A stretch of DNA of 44,796 nt, taken from the NCBI GenBank assembly GCA_024102725.1, contig JAGFJL010000142.1:1-44796 (forward strand). Direction: 5' to 3'. Origin of the DNA: Nitrococcus mobilis. GTDB taxonomy: Bacteria > Pseudomonadota > Gammaproteobacteria > Nitrococcales > Nitrococcaceae. The position numbers and the translations under genes were made by a program. Shown one piece after another: positions 8,862-17,178 of this stretch (position 1 is the stretch's first letter; each line of letters starts with the position of its first letter). The notes beneath the pieces are model-generated. The model ran no database searches, was not told the origin of the DNA, and worked only from the letters and a program-made list of their open reading frames with translations.

Positions 8862-9218
8862 TGGGCCCCCTCTCCCTCCCAAACTGCTTACTTATCCAAA
8901 TACATGCTTCCCTGTCGGTAGCGTATCGCCAACCACCCGCAAACTTCGAACAGCAGTTCCCACTGCACGAGTTGCCTCGATTGAGGACTGCTGGGGCTCG
9001 ACCGCCGGTTCAAATGATAAAGGCGTACATCGACAAGTACCGCGAGCTCTATCGGGCCGCGCCGAACTGCAAAGTGCCGCCGGTCGACCGATTATCGAGC
9101 AAGCCGATCCCCCCGTGGCAGCCGACGCATAAATCCGCCGCGGAGCACACGGATCAACCGCGGCATCGGCAAGGGCAACGCAACCCTCACGCACCGCAGG
9201 CTTTCGGACGCCCTTTTT
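8862..9218. other. Spacer between two paralogous small genes
   Basis: About 360 bases with open frames but no recognised protein. The part next to the first small gene carries CTTATCCAAATACA (8890-8903), which recurs with two changes upstream of the second small gene (9446-9459). The spacer ends at a run of seven T (9214-9220) next to the stop of the second small gene. Confidence 0.35.
8890..8903 (-). promoter_or_regulatory. Conserved element upstream of small gene A
   Basis: On the minus strand this reads TGTATTTGGATAAG. The element upstream of small gene B at 9446-9459 reads TGTATTCAGATAAG. They lie 29 and 51 bases before the respective start codons, so they could be promoter or operator sequence duplicated with the genes. 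Confidence 0.35.
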
Positions 9219-9395
9219 TTAAGCCTTGAATTGGTGGCGAATCGGCTCGATCGCCGCTACGATTCCGAACGGACCGAGTGCATGGATTGCCGCGCAACGC
9301 TTCGCGTTCGTGCGCGGCGCAAGGAAAAGCGTGCCGATACAGATCGAATTACCGAAGAAAAGCCAGACCAGCACGAAAAGTATGGCATTCAACAT
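9219..9395 (-). CDS. Small membrane protein, 58 residues (paralogue B)
   Basis: ATG 9395 has GAGGGA 6 bases upstream. The protein has an N-terminal transmembrane segment (MLNAILFVLVWLFFG, then NSICIGTLFLAP), a basic stretch (RTNAKRC) and a C-terminal hydrophobic segment, ending QFKA. The C-terminal half matches paralogue A, whose N-terminal membrane segment is missing or replaced. Stop and ATG are in the same frame with no interruption over 59 codons. I do not recognise the family. Two copies with conserved protein but diverged DNA suggest selection at the protein level. Confidence 0.55.
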   Translation of the reverse strand: MLNAILFVLVWLFFGNSICIGTLFLAPRTNAKRCAAIHALGPFGIVAAIEPIRHQFKA

Positions 9396-9805
9396 AAGAA
9401 ATCCCTCTCTCTGCGGCTAATCCGCGCAGCACCGGGAAGCACTCGCTTATCTGAATACAGTGAACTCCCACTCCATGACGTACCGCGCATCAAACTTTCC
9501 AACTCGAAGTACCCGTCCTTACGACAAGGACTGTTACGATCGATTTAAATGATTGGACCATACATACACCGCTGTTACTCCCAAGCCTCGGTGATGAAAT
9601 GGCCTCGCGAACCACATGCGGCTCTCGTAGTGGGCGGAGGCATGCAAGCAATCTTCGCCCGGTTGCACGGGTGCTCTAAATTATTAAAGGGGACAATGGG
9701 GCCGTCAGGCAGGAAGGGGCCAGCAACAGTGCGGCTATTCCGTCGGCTCGCTACCCTTTCAAAGCTCATCGAGCTTATATCGATGCCAATGCAAGAGAAG
9801 CTGCC
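9396..9805. other. Gene-free region before DUF6164 gene
   Basis: About 410 bases. Apart from the element at 9446-9459 shared with 8890-8903, I see no coding sequence or structure that I can support. Confidence 0.35.
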
Positions 9806-10171
9806 ATGGCCATCGTCCTACTGAACCTCCGGGACGTACCCGAGGAAGAGGCCCAGGAGGTTCGAGAGCTTTTGACAGAGCACAAAATTCTCTTCTATGA
9901 GACACCTCCCAGCCGCTGGGGGATATCGATGGGGGCGATCTGGCTCAGAGATAAACGCCAAGAGGAAGAGGCGAGGCAGCTTATCGCCCAGTACCAACGG
10001 AAGCGCCGGGCGAAAACGCGCGCCCACTATGAGCGGCTAAAGCGGGCAGGGAATGCCGAGACGCTTCTGGGCAACATCCGGAATCGACCTTTCAAAGTGC
10101 TGCTCTACTTCGCTGCCGCTGTGCTTATTCTCTATTTCTCCATTCGACCGTTTTTCAATCTCGGTAACTGA
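9806..10171 (+). CDS. DUF6164 family protein
   Basis: A 121-residue protein. Its N-terminal ~60 residues form a small alpha/beta domain (LLNLRDVPEEEAQEVRELL, then YETPPSRWGISMGAIWL) recognised as the DUF6164 type found in many gammaproteobacteria. A highly basic helix follows (QYQRKRRAKTRAHYERLKR), and the protein ends with one transmembrane segment (FKVLLYFAAAVLILYFSI). The predicted topology is a cytoplasmic domain anchored at the C-terminus. The function is unknown. It is the first gene of a plus-strand series but is separated from the DoxX gene by 192 bases. Confidence 0.8.
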   Translation: MAIVLLNLRDVPEEEAQEVRELLTEHKILFYETPPSRWGISMGAIWLRDKRQEEEARQLIAQYQRKRRAKTRAHYERLKRAGNAETLLGNIRNRPFKVLLYFAAAVLILYFSIRPFFNLGN

Positions 10172-10363
10172 ACCCAGGCCAATTACAGGGGTATTTCGTG
10201 ATGAAGTGACCGGGCGACATTCGCAAGTAGGCGAACGGATGCTCCTGAGGCAAACCACCTACGCGCGGCGGCGCCTGCCCAAAATCCTACGGCATCCGCA
10301 CCACGTTACCTGTACTATGTGCCGACAGCTAAAATAGGCAGAATGAGAGAAGGAGTTGCAGAC

Positions 10364-10756
10364 ATGGATCACGTTATGACCAATGCTGGAAAGTTGATCC
10401 TGCGCGTGACGCTTGGTCTACTCGTGCTCTTGCACGGGATACACAAATTACTAAACGGGGTCGGTGGAGTCGAAGACATGGTGGTGAATGCCGGCCTGCC
10501 GTGGATCTTGGCTTATGGCGTTTTCCTCGGCGAGATAGTCGGTCCCATTCTGCTGATCATCGGTTGGTATGCCCGGATTGGCGCATTGCTGATCGTCATG
10601 AATATGATTTTCGCATTCGCCCTGGCCCACATGAATATGCTATTCCAATTGAACGCCCAGGGTGGCTGGGTGCTCGAGCTCCAAGGGATGTATCTTTTTA
10701 CTGCGATAACGCTTGCGCTCATAGGCCCGGGGCGATTCAGCATCAACGGTCGGTGA
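10364..10756 (+). CDS. DoxX family membrane protein
   Basis: A 130-residue integral membrane protein with four predicted helices. The start GKLILRVTLGLLVLLHGIHK and the YGVFLGEIVGPILLIIGWYA segment are typical of the DoxX/YqjF family, whose members are associated with thiol or quinone redox and oxidative-stress responses. ATG 10364 was preferred to an upstream in-frame start because GAAGGAG lies 8 bases before it. It lies in a block of redox-like genes (MBL-fold hydrolase and DUF302 downstream), though the spacings are too large to claim one operon. Confidence 0.85.
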   Translation: MDHVMTNAGKLILRVTLGLLVLLHGIHKLLNGVGGVEDMVVNAGLPWILAYGVFLGEIVGPILLIIGWYARIGALLIVMNMIFAFALAHMNMLFQLNAQGGWVLELQGMYLFTAITLALIGPGRFSINGR

Positions 10757-10915
10757 GCGAGCCCCGCGGCCAAGTATTCCAAGTCCACAGCGCCGATCTT
10801 TTACCATGGAATTCTCTAGTAAAGGGCGCCGGGCGTTGAAATCGTCGCCGGAAGTGGTGCGAATTTCGCATTTTCTATGCATCCGCTCTAAGCTTGATAC
10901 TAGGCTGCTAAGCAA

Positions 10916-11473
10916 ATGAGCACACATCACCTCAACGATACCGGCCCAAGAGTGCAATGCATCCCCGAGGGCGACGACCGGTGCCGTCTGATCTGCCCGG
11001 AGTGTGGCTATATTGCTTATGAAAACCCAAGAATTGTAATCGGCGCGGTATGCCGTTGGAATGCCTGTATCCTACTCTGCCGGCGGGCGATCGAACCGCG
11101 CCGCGGCTATTGGACCCTGCCGGCGGGCTATCTGGAGCTGAACGAATCGGTCGAGGACGGTGTGCGACGCGAGGCTTGGGAGGAGGCCCGAGCTGAGCTT
11201 ACGTTAGGACCGCTGCTCGCCGTCTACAGCATCACCCGAATCAATCTGGTACAGATCATCTTTCGCGCCCGGCTGTTGCGCGCCGATGTGCGTCCGGGCC
11301 CCGAGTCCAGCGAGGTTTGCTTGTTCCGATGGGATGAAATCCCCTTCGCCGAGCTGGCTTTTCCCTCGGTGCGTTGGGCCCTCGAACACGATCGCCGCGC
11401 CGAGGAAGGCGCGGCCCCGGTGGCCGCGTCCAACCCCGAACCGGAGGTGCCGCGCAAGCATCCACCGCTCTAG
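10916..11473 (+). CDS. Nudix hydrolase with zinc-ribbon-like N-terminus
   Basis: A 185-residue protein. Near the N-terminus RLICPECGYIAYENP is the CxxCG.YxNP segment of the zinc-ribbon Nudix proteins often annotated as ADP-ribose pyrophosphatase-like. The Nudix box runs from Gly71 to about residue 93 (GYLELNE, then REAWEEARAEL), with the metal-binding REAWEE intact, although the final conserved glycine is Arg. It probably hydrolyses a nucleoside diphosphate linked to another moiety in the cytoplasm. The proline-rich C-terminal tail is not conserved. A Shine-Dalgarno sequence is not obvious. Confidence 0.88.
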   Translation: MSTHHLNDTGPRVQCIPEGDDRCRLICPECGYIAYENPRIVIGAVCRWNACILLCRRAIEPRRGYWTLPAGYLELNESVEDGVRREAWEEARAELTLGPLLAVYSITRINLVQIIFRARLLRADVRPGPESSEVCLFRWDEIPFAELAFPSVRWALEHDRRAEEGAAPVAASNPEPEVPRKHPPL

Positions 11474-11588
11474 CCCGCCGGCCGCGAAGCAGAAAATAAG
11501 CCTCTCGGCGCGTGTCGATTTTCACTTGCGCCCAGTGCACGCTGGGGCAGCGAGCCGGCAGAACGTCGATGAAATGCAGGAGAATGCA

Positions 11589-12455
11589 GTGAAACCCGAT
11601 GTAAAAGCCTTCTTCGACAAGATTACGAAGACGGTAAGCTACGTCGTCACCGATCCCGAGACTCGGACCTGCGCTGTGATCGACTCGGTGCTCGATTTCG
11701 ACTCGGCGGCCGCGCGCACCAAAACCGACTCTGCCGACGCCATAATCGGCTATGTGCGCCGGCAAGGCCTTGCTTGCGCGTGGGTGCTCGAAACTCATGC
11801 CCACGCCGACCACCTCTCCGCCGCGCCCCACGTCCAGGAGGCACTCGGCGGCAAGCTTGGTATCGGTGTGGAGATTGTCACCGTGCAGGAGGTTTTCGGC
11901 AAGGTGTTCAATGCCGGCACCGAGTTCGAGCGCAACGGCAGCCAGTTCGACCATCTTTTCAAGGATGGCGAGGCTTTCCGCATCGGCAATCTCACGGCCC
12001 GCGCAATTCACACGCCGGGCCATACACCGGCCTGCATGACCTATCTGATCGGCGATGATGCGGCGTTTGTCGGCGACACGCTGTTCATGCCGGACTACGG
12101 TACGGCTCGAGCCGACTTTCCCGGCGGCAATGCGCGCACACTCTACCGCTCCATACAAAAGCTCTTCGCCCTGCCCGACGACACGCGCTTGTTCATGTGC
12201 CACGATTACCTTCCCGAAGGCCGCAACGAACATCGCTGGGAGAGCACGGTCGGTGAGCAGAGGCGCTCGAATGCGCACGTCCATGAGGGTGTGAGCGAGG
12301 ATGCCTTCGTGACCATGCGCGAGGCGCGCGATGCCACGCTTGCCATGCCCCAGCTCATCCTACCTTCGATCCAGATAAACATGCGTGCCGGACGCCTGCC
12401 GCCGCCCGAGAACAACGGCACCCACTATCTGAAACTACCCATGAACACGTTTTAG
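11589..12455 (+). CDS. MBL-fold metallohydrolase (persulfide dioxygenase/Blh-like)
   Basis: A 288-residue metallo-beta-lactamase-fold protein. The metal motif THAHADH (residues 69-75), the later HTPGHTPACM and the FVGDTLFMPDYGTARADFPGG segment place it with the ETHE1/Blh-type hydrolases linked to sulfide, persulfide or glutathione chemistry. The start is taken as GTG 11589 because AGGAG lies 6 bases upstream; ATG codons shortly before it are in frame but lack such a site. The C-terminal end (QINMRAGRLPPPENNG, then YLKLP) is also typical of this subgroup. It probably acts in the cytoplasm on a thiol-derived substrate. Confidence 0.9.
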   Translation: MKPDVKAFFDKITKTVSYVVTDPETRTCAVIDSVLDFDSAAARTKTDSADAIIGYVRRQGLACAWVLETHAHADHLSAAPHVQEALGGKLGIGVEIVTVQEVFGKVFNAGTEFERNGSQFDHLFKDGEAFRIGNLTARAIHTPGHTPACMTYLIGDDAAFVGDTLFMPDYGTARADFPGGNARTLYRSIQKLFALPDDTRLFMCHDYLPEGRNEHRWESTVGEQRRSNAHVHEGVSEDAFVTMREARDATLAMPQLILPSIQINMRAGRLPPPENNGTHYLKLPMNTF

Positions 12456-12554
12456 CGTCGGGACCCAGGCGGATGGGAGCTGGGCCTTCGCCGCAAACGC
12501 GCGCTATTGCGTAGCCGTTTCTCAGCAACCCATAGGCCAGTGTAGGATTGTTCG

Positions 12555-12575
12555 GCCCGTTACGCGGGTTTTTAT
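12555..12575 (+). terminator. Weak terminator-like hairpin after MBL-fold gene
   Basis: GCCCG-TTACG-CGGGT followed immediately by TTTT and an A/T-rich tract. The stem is only about 4-5 pairs. It lies 100 bases after the MBL stop and 27 bases before the next start, so attenuation is as likely as termination. Confidence 0.35.
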
Positions 12576-12601
12576 TATTTTTATTATTGTGGGGATTATC
12601 G

Positions 12602-13384
12602 ATGCTGCTCCAGGTACTACTGACTGTGCAAGTGGTTGCGATGGCGGGGTTGATTGTCATCGGCGGCCTGGTCGAGGGCTACGGCTACGGGTTATCGCTC
12701 GGCACCCGCTGGCCGTATCACGAAAAGATGCTTACTCGCGCCATATGGCATGACCCCGAAATCTGGCACCGCATGCTCGCGACGATTCTGGGGTTGAACG
12801 CGATCGTCATTCTGGTACTTGCTCCCACCGCCAACACAATTGCCGGCCTGGTGCTCATCGCTGCCACGGCGCTTCTCGGCATAGCCACGCTGCATGTGCT
12901 GGCCGGCAAAGCACCGGCCTTTCTGCACGGGTTGCACGGATTGCTGGCCTACACTACTTACATTACCTATCTGCTGGCGCTGCATCCGGACTCGTTGGCC
13001 ATCTGGACCTACCTCGCTGTGATGGTGCCGCTGCACCCGTTTTTGCTGATGATTTTCCTCGGCGGTATGACGACCGGACAACGAGGTTACCAGCGCCCGA
13101 TCGGTGCCTTCGTGCTGCCGCGTACGAAAGGCCAGTGGGCCTTCGCGCTGCACTACCTGGGCGGGCTGTTGTTTCTGCTTGCACTGGGCTACTACGCACG
13201 GTCCTACAGCGGCGCCCTGATTCTTGCGCTAACCCAGTTTATGGTTGGTTTCATGCTCTTTCATGCAGTCAACGACAACCCGAAACGCCCCGGTATTTTG
13301 GTCGCCTTTCACCAGATAATGGCCCTGCTGATCCTGTTGGCGATCGTCTATACGTGGCAAGTGCATATTCCCGGTTTGGGTTAA
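12602..13384 (+). CDS. Polytopic membrane protein of unknown family
   Basis: A 260-residue, very hydrophobic protein with about seven to eight membrane helices. Histidines recur at helix ends (HDPEIWHRMLA, HVLAGKAPAFLHGLHG, VPLHPFLLM, FHAVNDNPKRPG, FHQIMALL), which would allow haem or metal ligation; this is inference. I do not recognise the family. ATG 12602 is preceded by GGGGAT; an upstream in-frame start would add a hydrophobic segment within the terminator-like sequence and was not chosen. The exported DUF302 protein follows 33 bases later, suggesting co-expression and perhaps a joint envelope function. Confidence 0.75.
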   Translation: MLLQVLLTVQVVAMAGLIVIGGLVEGYGYGLSLGTRWPYHEKMLTRAIWHDPEIWHRMLATILGLNAIVILVLAPTANTIAGLVLIAATALLGIATLHVLAGKAPAFLHGLHGLLAYTTYITYLLALHPDSLAIWTYLAVMVPLHPFLLMIFLGGMTTGQRGYQRPIGAFVLPRTKGQWAFALHYLGGLLFLLALGYYARSYSGALILALTQFMVGFMLFHAVNDNPKRPGILVAFHQIMALLILLAIVYTWQVHIPGLG

Positions 13385-13417
13385 CCGCCCGCAGGAATTC
13401 GGGAAGGAAAGAAAGGT

Positions 13418-13885
13418 ATGCGAAGAATGGGAAGAATGGTTTTCGGGATGGCGGCGGCAATCGTTGTTGCGGCGCTGCCCATAGCGGCCACGGCGGCTGA
13501 GCTTACTACGAAGCGAAGCCCCTATTCGGTCGCCGAGACCCTCGACCGTCTGGAGAATATCCTCGCCGAGCAAGGCATCGCGGTGATGGCGCGGGTCGAT
13601 CACGCCAAGAATGCGGAAAAGGTCGATCTGGATTTACGTCCGACCCAGCTGTTGATCTTCGGCAAGCCCGAGATCGGCACGAAGCTGCTGCAACAAGACC
13701 AAATCATCGGAATCGATCTACCGTTGAAGGTGCTCGCCTGGCAGGACGCATCCGCTCAGGTGTGGATCGGCTATGAAGATCCGCGGTCGATCGCGGCGGA
13801 ACGGGGTCTCACCGGAGCAAAAGACACCCTCCAAAAGATGGCGGAAGGGCTCGACAACCTAACCGACGCAGCGGTCGGGCAATAA
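13418..13885 (+). CDS. Exported DUF302 family protein
   Basis: A 155-residue protein with a clear signal peptide (basic MRRMGR, hydrophobic core to ALPIAATAAE, cleavage likely near residue 27). The mature part (YSVAETLDRLENILAEQGI, then VDHAKNAEKVDLDLRPTQL, FGKPEIGT, LPLKVLAWQD) matches DUF302, a small periplasmic or cytoplasmic domain frequently next to redox genes. GGAAAGAAAGG lies directly upstream of the ATG. It probably works with the preceding membrane protein. The biochemical role of DUF302 is not established. Confidence 0.88.
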   Translation: MRRMGRMVFGMAAAIVVAALPIAATAAELTTKRSPYSVAETLDRLENILAEQGIAVMARVDHAKNAEKVDLDLRPTQLLIFGKPEIGTKLLQQDQIIGIDLPLKVLAWQDASAQVWIGYEDPRSIAAERGLTGAKDTLQKMAEGLDNLTDAAVGQ

Positions 13886-14064
13886 AGGGCGATTCTGTGA
13901 TCCAGCTGGCCTGCCCTTACTATTTCAGGCGATGGCAGCCGGTGGGGCGCGTGCGGGTTAGGAAAAGGTAGGCTACTCGTCGAAGCCGCCGAGCTGGACG
14001 CTTGATTTCCGCGAGCGTCTCACAATCGATCACTACGTTGATTTTTGCAGGAGGCAGTACAGCT

Positions 14065-16032
14065 TTGTGCGGGATCGTGGGCTTGTGGCGCCTAAACCCT
14101 GACACGACGATTCGCGGGCCGATAGGGCCTTACGCCGAACGCATGGCGGCCGCGTTGACACACCGGGGTCCCGACGATGCGGGGCTATGGGAGGATGCAA
14201 CCGCCGACATGGCTCTGTCCCACCGGCGCTTGTCGATTATCGACCTCTCGCCTGAAGGCCATCAACCGATGGCTTCTCCATGCGGACGTTACGTGATCGT
14301 TTTCAACGGGGAAATCTACAATTTTCGGGCTCTTCGAAGGGAATTGGCCAAGCTGGGCTGTCTCTTCCGGGGTCATTCCGATACGGAGGTGCTGCTCGCG
14401 GCCATCGTCCAATGGGGGCTGGACAACGCCTTGCGTCGCCTCAACGGTATGTTCGCCTTCGCCCTGTGGGACCGCCGGATGCATTGTCTTCACCTGGCGC
14501 GTGACCGACTGGGTAAAAAACCGCTGTACTTCGGTTGGATCGGCGGGACATTCGCTTTCGCCTCGGAGCTTAAAGCCTTCCGGGTACTCGATGCATTCCC
14601 GGGAAAGCTCAACCGCGACGCCATAAGCCTTTATTTGCGCTTCGGCTATATCCCGGCGCCATGGTGCATTTACCAGGGATTCTACAAACTCCGCCAAGGC
14701 AGCATCCTTAGCTTCGACCGGCAGCAGGGCCGGGCGCCATTCAATCCGGCGCAATGCGTTCGAGCTTATTGGTCCGCAGCGGAGATCGCCCAGGCGGGAA
14801 TAGACAATCCGCTCGACAGTAACGAACAGCACACCATCGACCTCCTCCAGCAGCTACTGGAAGACGCCACGGCCCAGCGCATGGCGGCGGATGTACCGAT
14901 CGGCGCGTTTCTCTCGGGCGGCGTTGACTCGTCTTTAATCGTCTCTCTCATGCAAGCGCAAAGCGCCACGCCGGTTAAAACTTACGCGCTGGGGTTCGGT
15001 GACGGCACAAACAGTGAAACACCTTACGCACGGGCCATTGCCAGCTATTTGGGCACGGACCATACGGAACTGCACCTCACGGGGAAAGACGCCATCGACA
15101 CGGTGCCCGAACTGCCGGACATCGTCGACGAGCCCTTGGCGGACTTCGCCCAAGTACCCAATTACCTCATCGCTCGAATGGCGCGTCCGCACGCCAAGGT
15201 CGTACTCACAGGCGATGGCGGGGACGAGCTGTTCTGCGGTTACTCGCGGTTCAACGCCACCGCCCATCAGTGGCGCAACTTGCAACGGGTACCGCGGCCC
15301 GTGCGCAAGCTCGCCGCAGTTGTGCTCTCCTGCCGTTCCTGGCCGGCAGGAGAGCAAAATAAGTGGATGAAATCCGCGCTGCGCATCGGTGCTCGGTCAG
15401 TGGACGCGCTGTATTTCCAGAAGGTCTCTCAGTGGCTTTACCCGAGCGCGCTCCTCATCGGCGCGCGAGAGCCCTCGACCACCTTCCCCGATGGCGGCAA
15501 ATGGCCTGGCATAACCGACCCTGTGCTACGCACTCTGCTGCTCGATCTGACTCACTATCTGGCCGAAGTGATCCTGGTGAAGGTGGACCGGACCAGCATG
15601 GCCAACGGCTTGGAGGTCCGCAGCCCGCTGCTCGATTACCGGGTGGTGGAATGGTCCTGGCACCTGCCACGGCATATGAAAACCCGCGACCGGCAAGGCA
15701 AGTGGATTCTGCGCGAGCTGCTCGCCCGTTACCTCCCACGGCCCCTTTTCGAGCGGCCCAAGCAAGGCTTCGGCGCGCCCATCGGGCAATGGCTGGCCGG
15801 TCCGCTGCGCGGTTGGGCAGAAGACTTGCTGGCGCCCGAGCGGCTGCGCCGCCAAGGTCTCTTTAATCCCGAGCCGGTGCGGCGAGTGTGGACAACACGA
15901 TCCAGCGACAGCCGTCAGTGGCAGCACCGCATTTGGAATCTGCTCATGCTGCAAGCATGGCTGGACCGGGAGGCGTCGTCAGTGCCACGTAGCTCAGGCG
16001 ATGCCGAACATCGGGTGAGCGACGCCGTCTGA
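14065..16032 (+). CDS. asnB: Asparagine synthetase B-type glutamine amidotransferase
   Basis: A 655-residue protein. The start is a TTG at 14065 behind AGGAGG, so after initiator removal Cys2 of MCGIVGLW is the N-terminal nucleophile of the class II glutaminase. Glutaminase landmarks are HRGPDD (33-38) and NGEIYNF (81-87). The synthetase half has the PP-loop SGGVDSS (284-290) and VKVDRTSMANGLEVRSPLLD. It transfers glutamine-derived ammonia to an adenylated carboxylate. The product may be asparagine, but in polysaccharide loci such proteins also amidate sugar acids or amino-acyl substituents. It opens the glycan block, and a decayed second copy lies at 26098. Confidence 0.9.
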   Translation: MCGIVGLWRLNPDTTIRGPIGPYAERMAAALTHRGPDDAGLWEDATADMALSHRRLSIIDLSPEGHQPMASPCGRYVIVFNGEIYNFRALRRELAKLGCLFRGHSDTEVLLAAIVQWGLDNALRRLNGMFAFALWDRRMHCLHLARDRLGKKPLYFGWIGGTFAFASELKAFRVLDAFPGKLNRDAISLYLRFGYIPAPWCIYQGFYKLRQGSILSFDRQQGRAPFNPAQCVRAYWSAAEIAQAGIDNPLDSNEQHTIDLLQQLLEDATAQRMAADVPIGAFLSGGVDSSLIVSLMQAQSATPVKTYALGFGDGTNSETPYARAIASYLGTDHTELHLTGKDAIDTVPELPDIVDEPLADFAQVPNYLIARMARPHAKVVLTGDGGDELFCGYSRFNATAHQWRNLQRVPRPVRKLAAVVLSCRSWPAGEQNKWMKSALRIGARSVDALYFQKVSQWLYPSALLIGAREPSTTFPDGGKWPGITDPVLRTLLLDLTHYLAEVILVKVDRTSMANGLEVRSPLLDYRVVEWSWHLPRHMKTRDRQGKWILRELLARYLPRPLFERPKQGFGAPIGQWLAGPLRGWAEDLLAPERLRRQGLFNPEPVRRVWTTRSSDSRQWQHRIWNLLMLQAWLDREASSVPRSSGDAEHRVSDAV

Positions 16033-16065
16033 CAATAAGCTACATCTGTAGCGGTGTACCGACGC

Positions 16066-17082
16066 TTAAAAGGAAGAAGGCCGCTTCACTGCCCCCCTGG
16101 TTCCGCCCGTGGCCGGCTCCTTGCTGGTGGCACCGGGATAACCATAGGCGGCGAGCGGCAGCCCGGTCTCATCAGCTAACCGTCGATTGCTCTCGGCGAA
16201 ATACTCTTGAATGAAGGCGACGATGTCGCTGCCAAGCAACTCACGCGACGATAACACGCGCCCGGCAAGGCGAGTCGCGTTAAACCGTTCGAGTTGACGC
16301 ATCAGGCTCTTAAATCGAAAGATCGGAATCCCGCTGCACCTGTCAACAACGTCACCACGATAGCTTATATGATGCAGAAGTCGAGCTAGCCGCAGCGTCC
16401 GGTGCCGGTAGCTGGCATTGAGCGAGTCGAAATCGACCCGGTCCAAATCCAGGGCCACACCCATCTGCGCAATATAGTCCGCAAGAAAGGCACGAGCATC
16501 GCGGCGAAATGATTCGTAAGCGAAAACGTGCACGTTTTCTACGCCGAACAGGGCTCGATAGTGGCGGATCAGCCCGAGATACGCAAAATGATCGAAAAGA
16601 AACAACGGCTTAGTATATGGTTTCCAGCCGTTGTATTGCTGCAAGCCCTTCCGGTAGCGGGCGGGAAAGAGAAACCGCCTAGGTCCATGTGTGCCGCCCC
16701 GCTTAATATACTGCGCGTATGCTGAGGCGATCATATCCAGCTGATTGCGGATGAAAATGACGATCGCGGCCCGCGGTAACACACTATGGATGCGCCCGGC
16801 AATATCCTTGGACAATGCGCCCAGGTGCCCGCCCGTTTGAAAATTACCGCTTAGCTCCTCCTCACAAAGGATCGGCGGCAGCCCACCGTCTAGCTCCAAC
16901 CACGCGCGCACGGTCTGCGGATCGAACACGAAGGTATGATCATAAAGAAAGGCATTTCTAACTTTGGCTGGCTGAAGATAGCGGTAGTTTTCCACGAAGG
17001 GGTACAGGCGGCGTTGAAACCACGTCGTGGCGGTTTTATGGTAACCAATATGGACAATACCGTTACCGCAATCACCGCCCAA
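16066..17082 (-). CDS. Sulfotransferase family protein A
   Basis: About 338 residues. The N-terminal HIGYHKTATTWFQRRLYP is the PAPS 5'-phosphosulfate-binding loop, and IVIFIRNQLDMIASAYAQY is the 3'-phosphate-binding R...S region. It therefore transfers sulfate from PAPS to an acceptor, here most likely a glycan. The start is uncertain: a TTG at 17082 follows a GGGGGGAT tract and starts just before the P-loop, while the frame stays open to 17178. It is the last gene of the minus-strand run beginning with the fusion gene at 22683. Confidence 0.8.
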   Translation of the reverse strand: MGGDCGNGIVHIGYHKTATTWFQRRLYPFVENYRYLQPAKVRNAFLYDHTFVFDPQTVRAWLELDGGLPPILCEEELSGNFQTGGHLGALSKDIAGRIHSVLPRAAIVIFIRNQLDMIASAYAQYIKRGGTHGPRRFLFPARYRKGLQQYNGWKPYTKPLFLFDHFAYLGLIRHYRALFGVENVHVFAYESFRRDARAFLADYIAQMGVALDLDRVDFDSLNASYRHRTLRLARLLHHISYRGDVVDRCSGIPIFRFKSLMRQLERFNATRLAGRVLSSRELLGSDIVAFIQEYFAESNRRLADETGLPLAAYGYPGATSKEPATGGTRGAVKRPSSF

Positions 17083-17178
17083 CGTTACATCCCCCCCACT
17101 CTCTAACCGAGATATACACACTACGCGAGAATAAGCGGGTGCGACGCGTATGAGCCGCGTTGGGCGGCAACAAACCAC

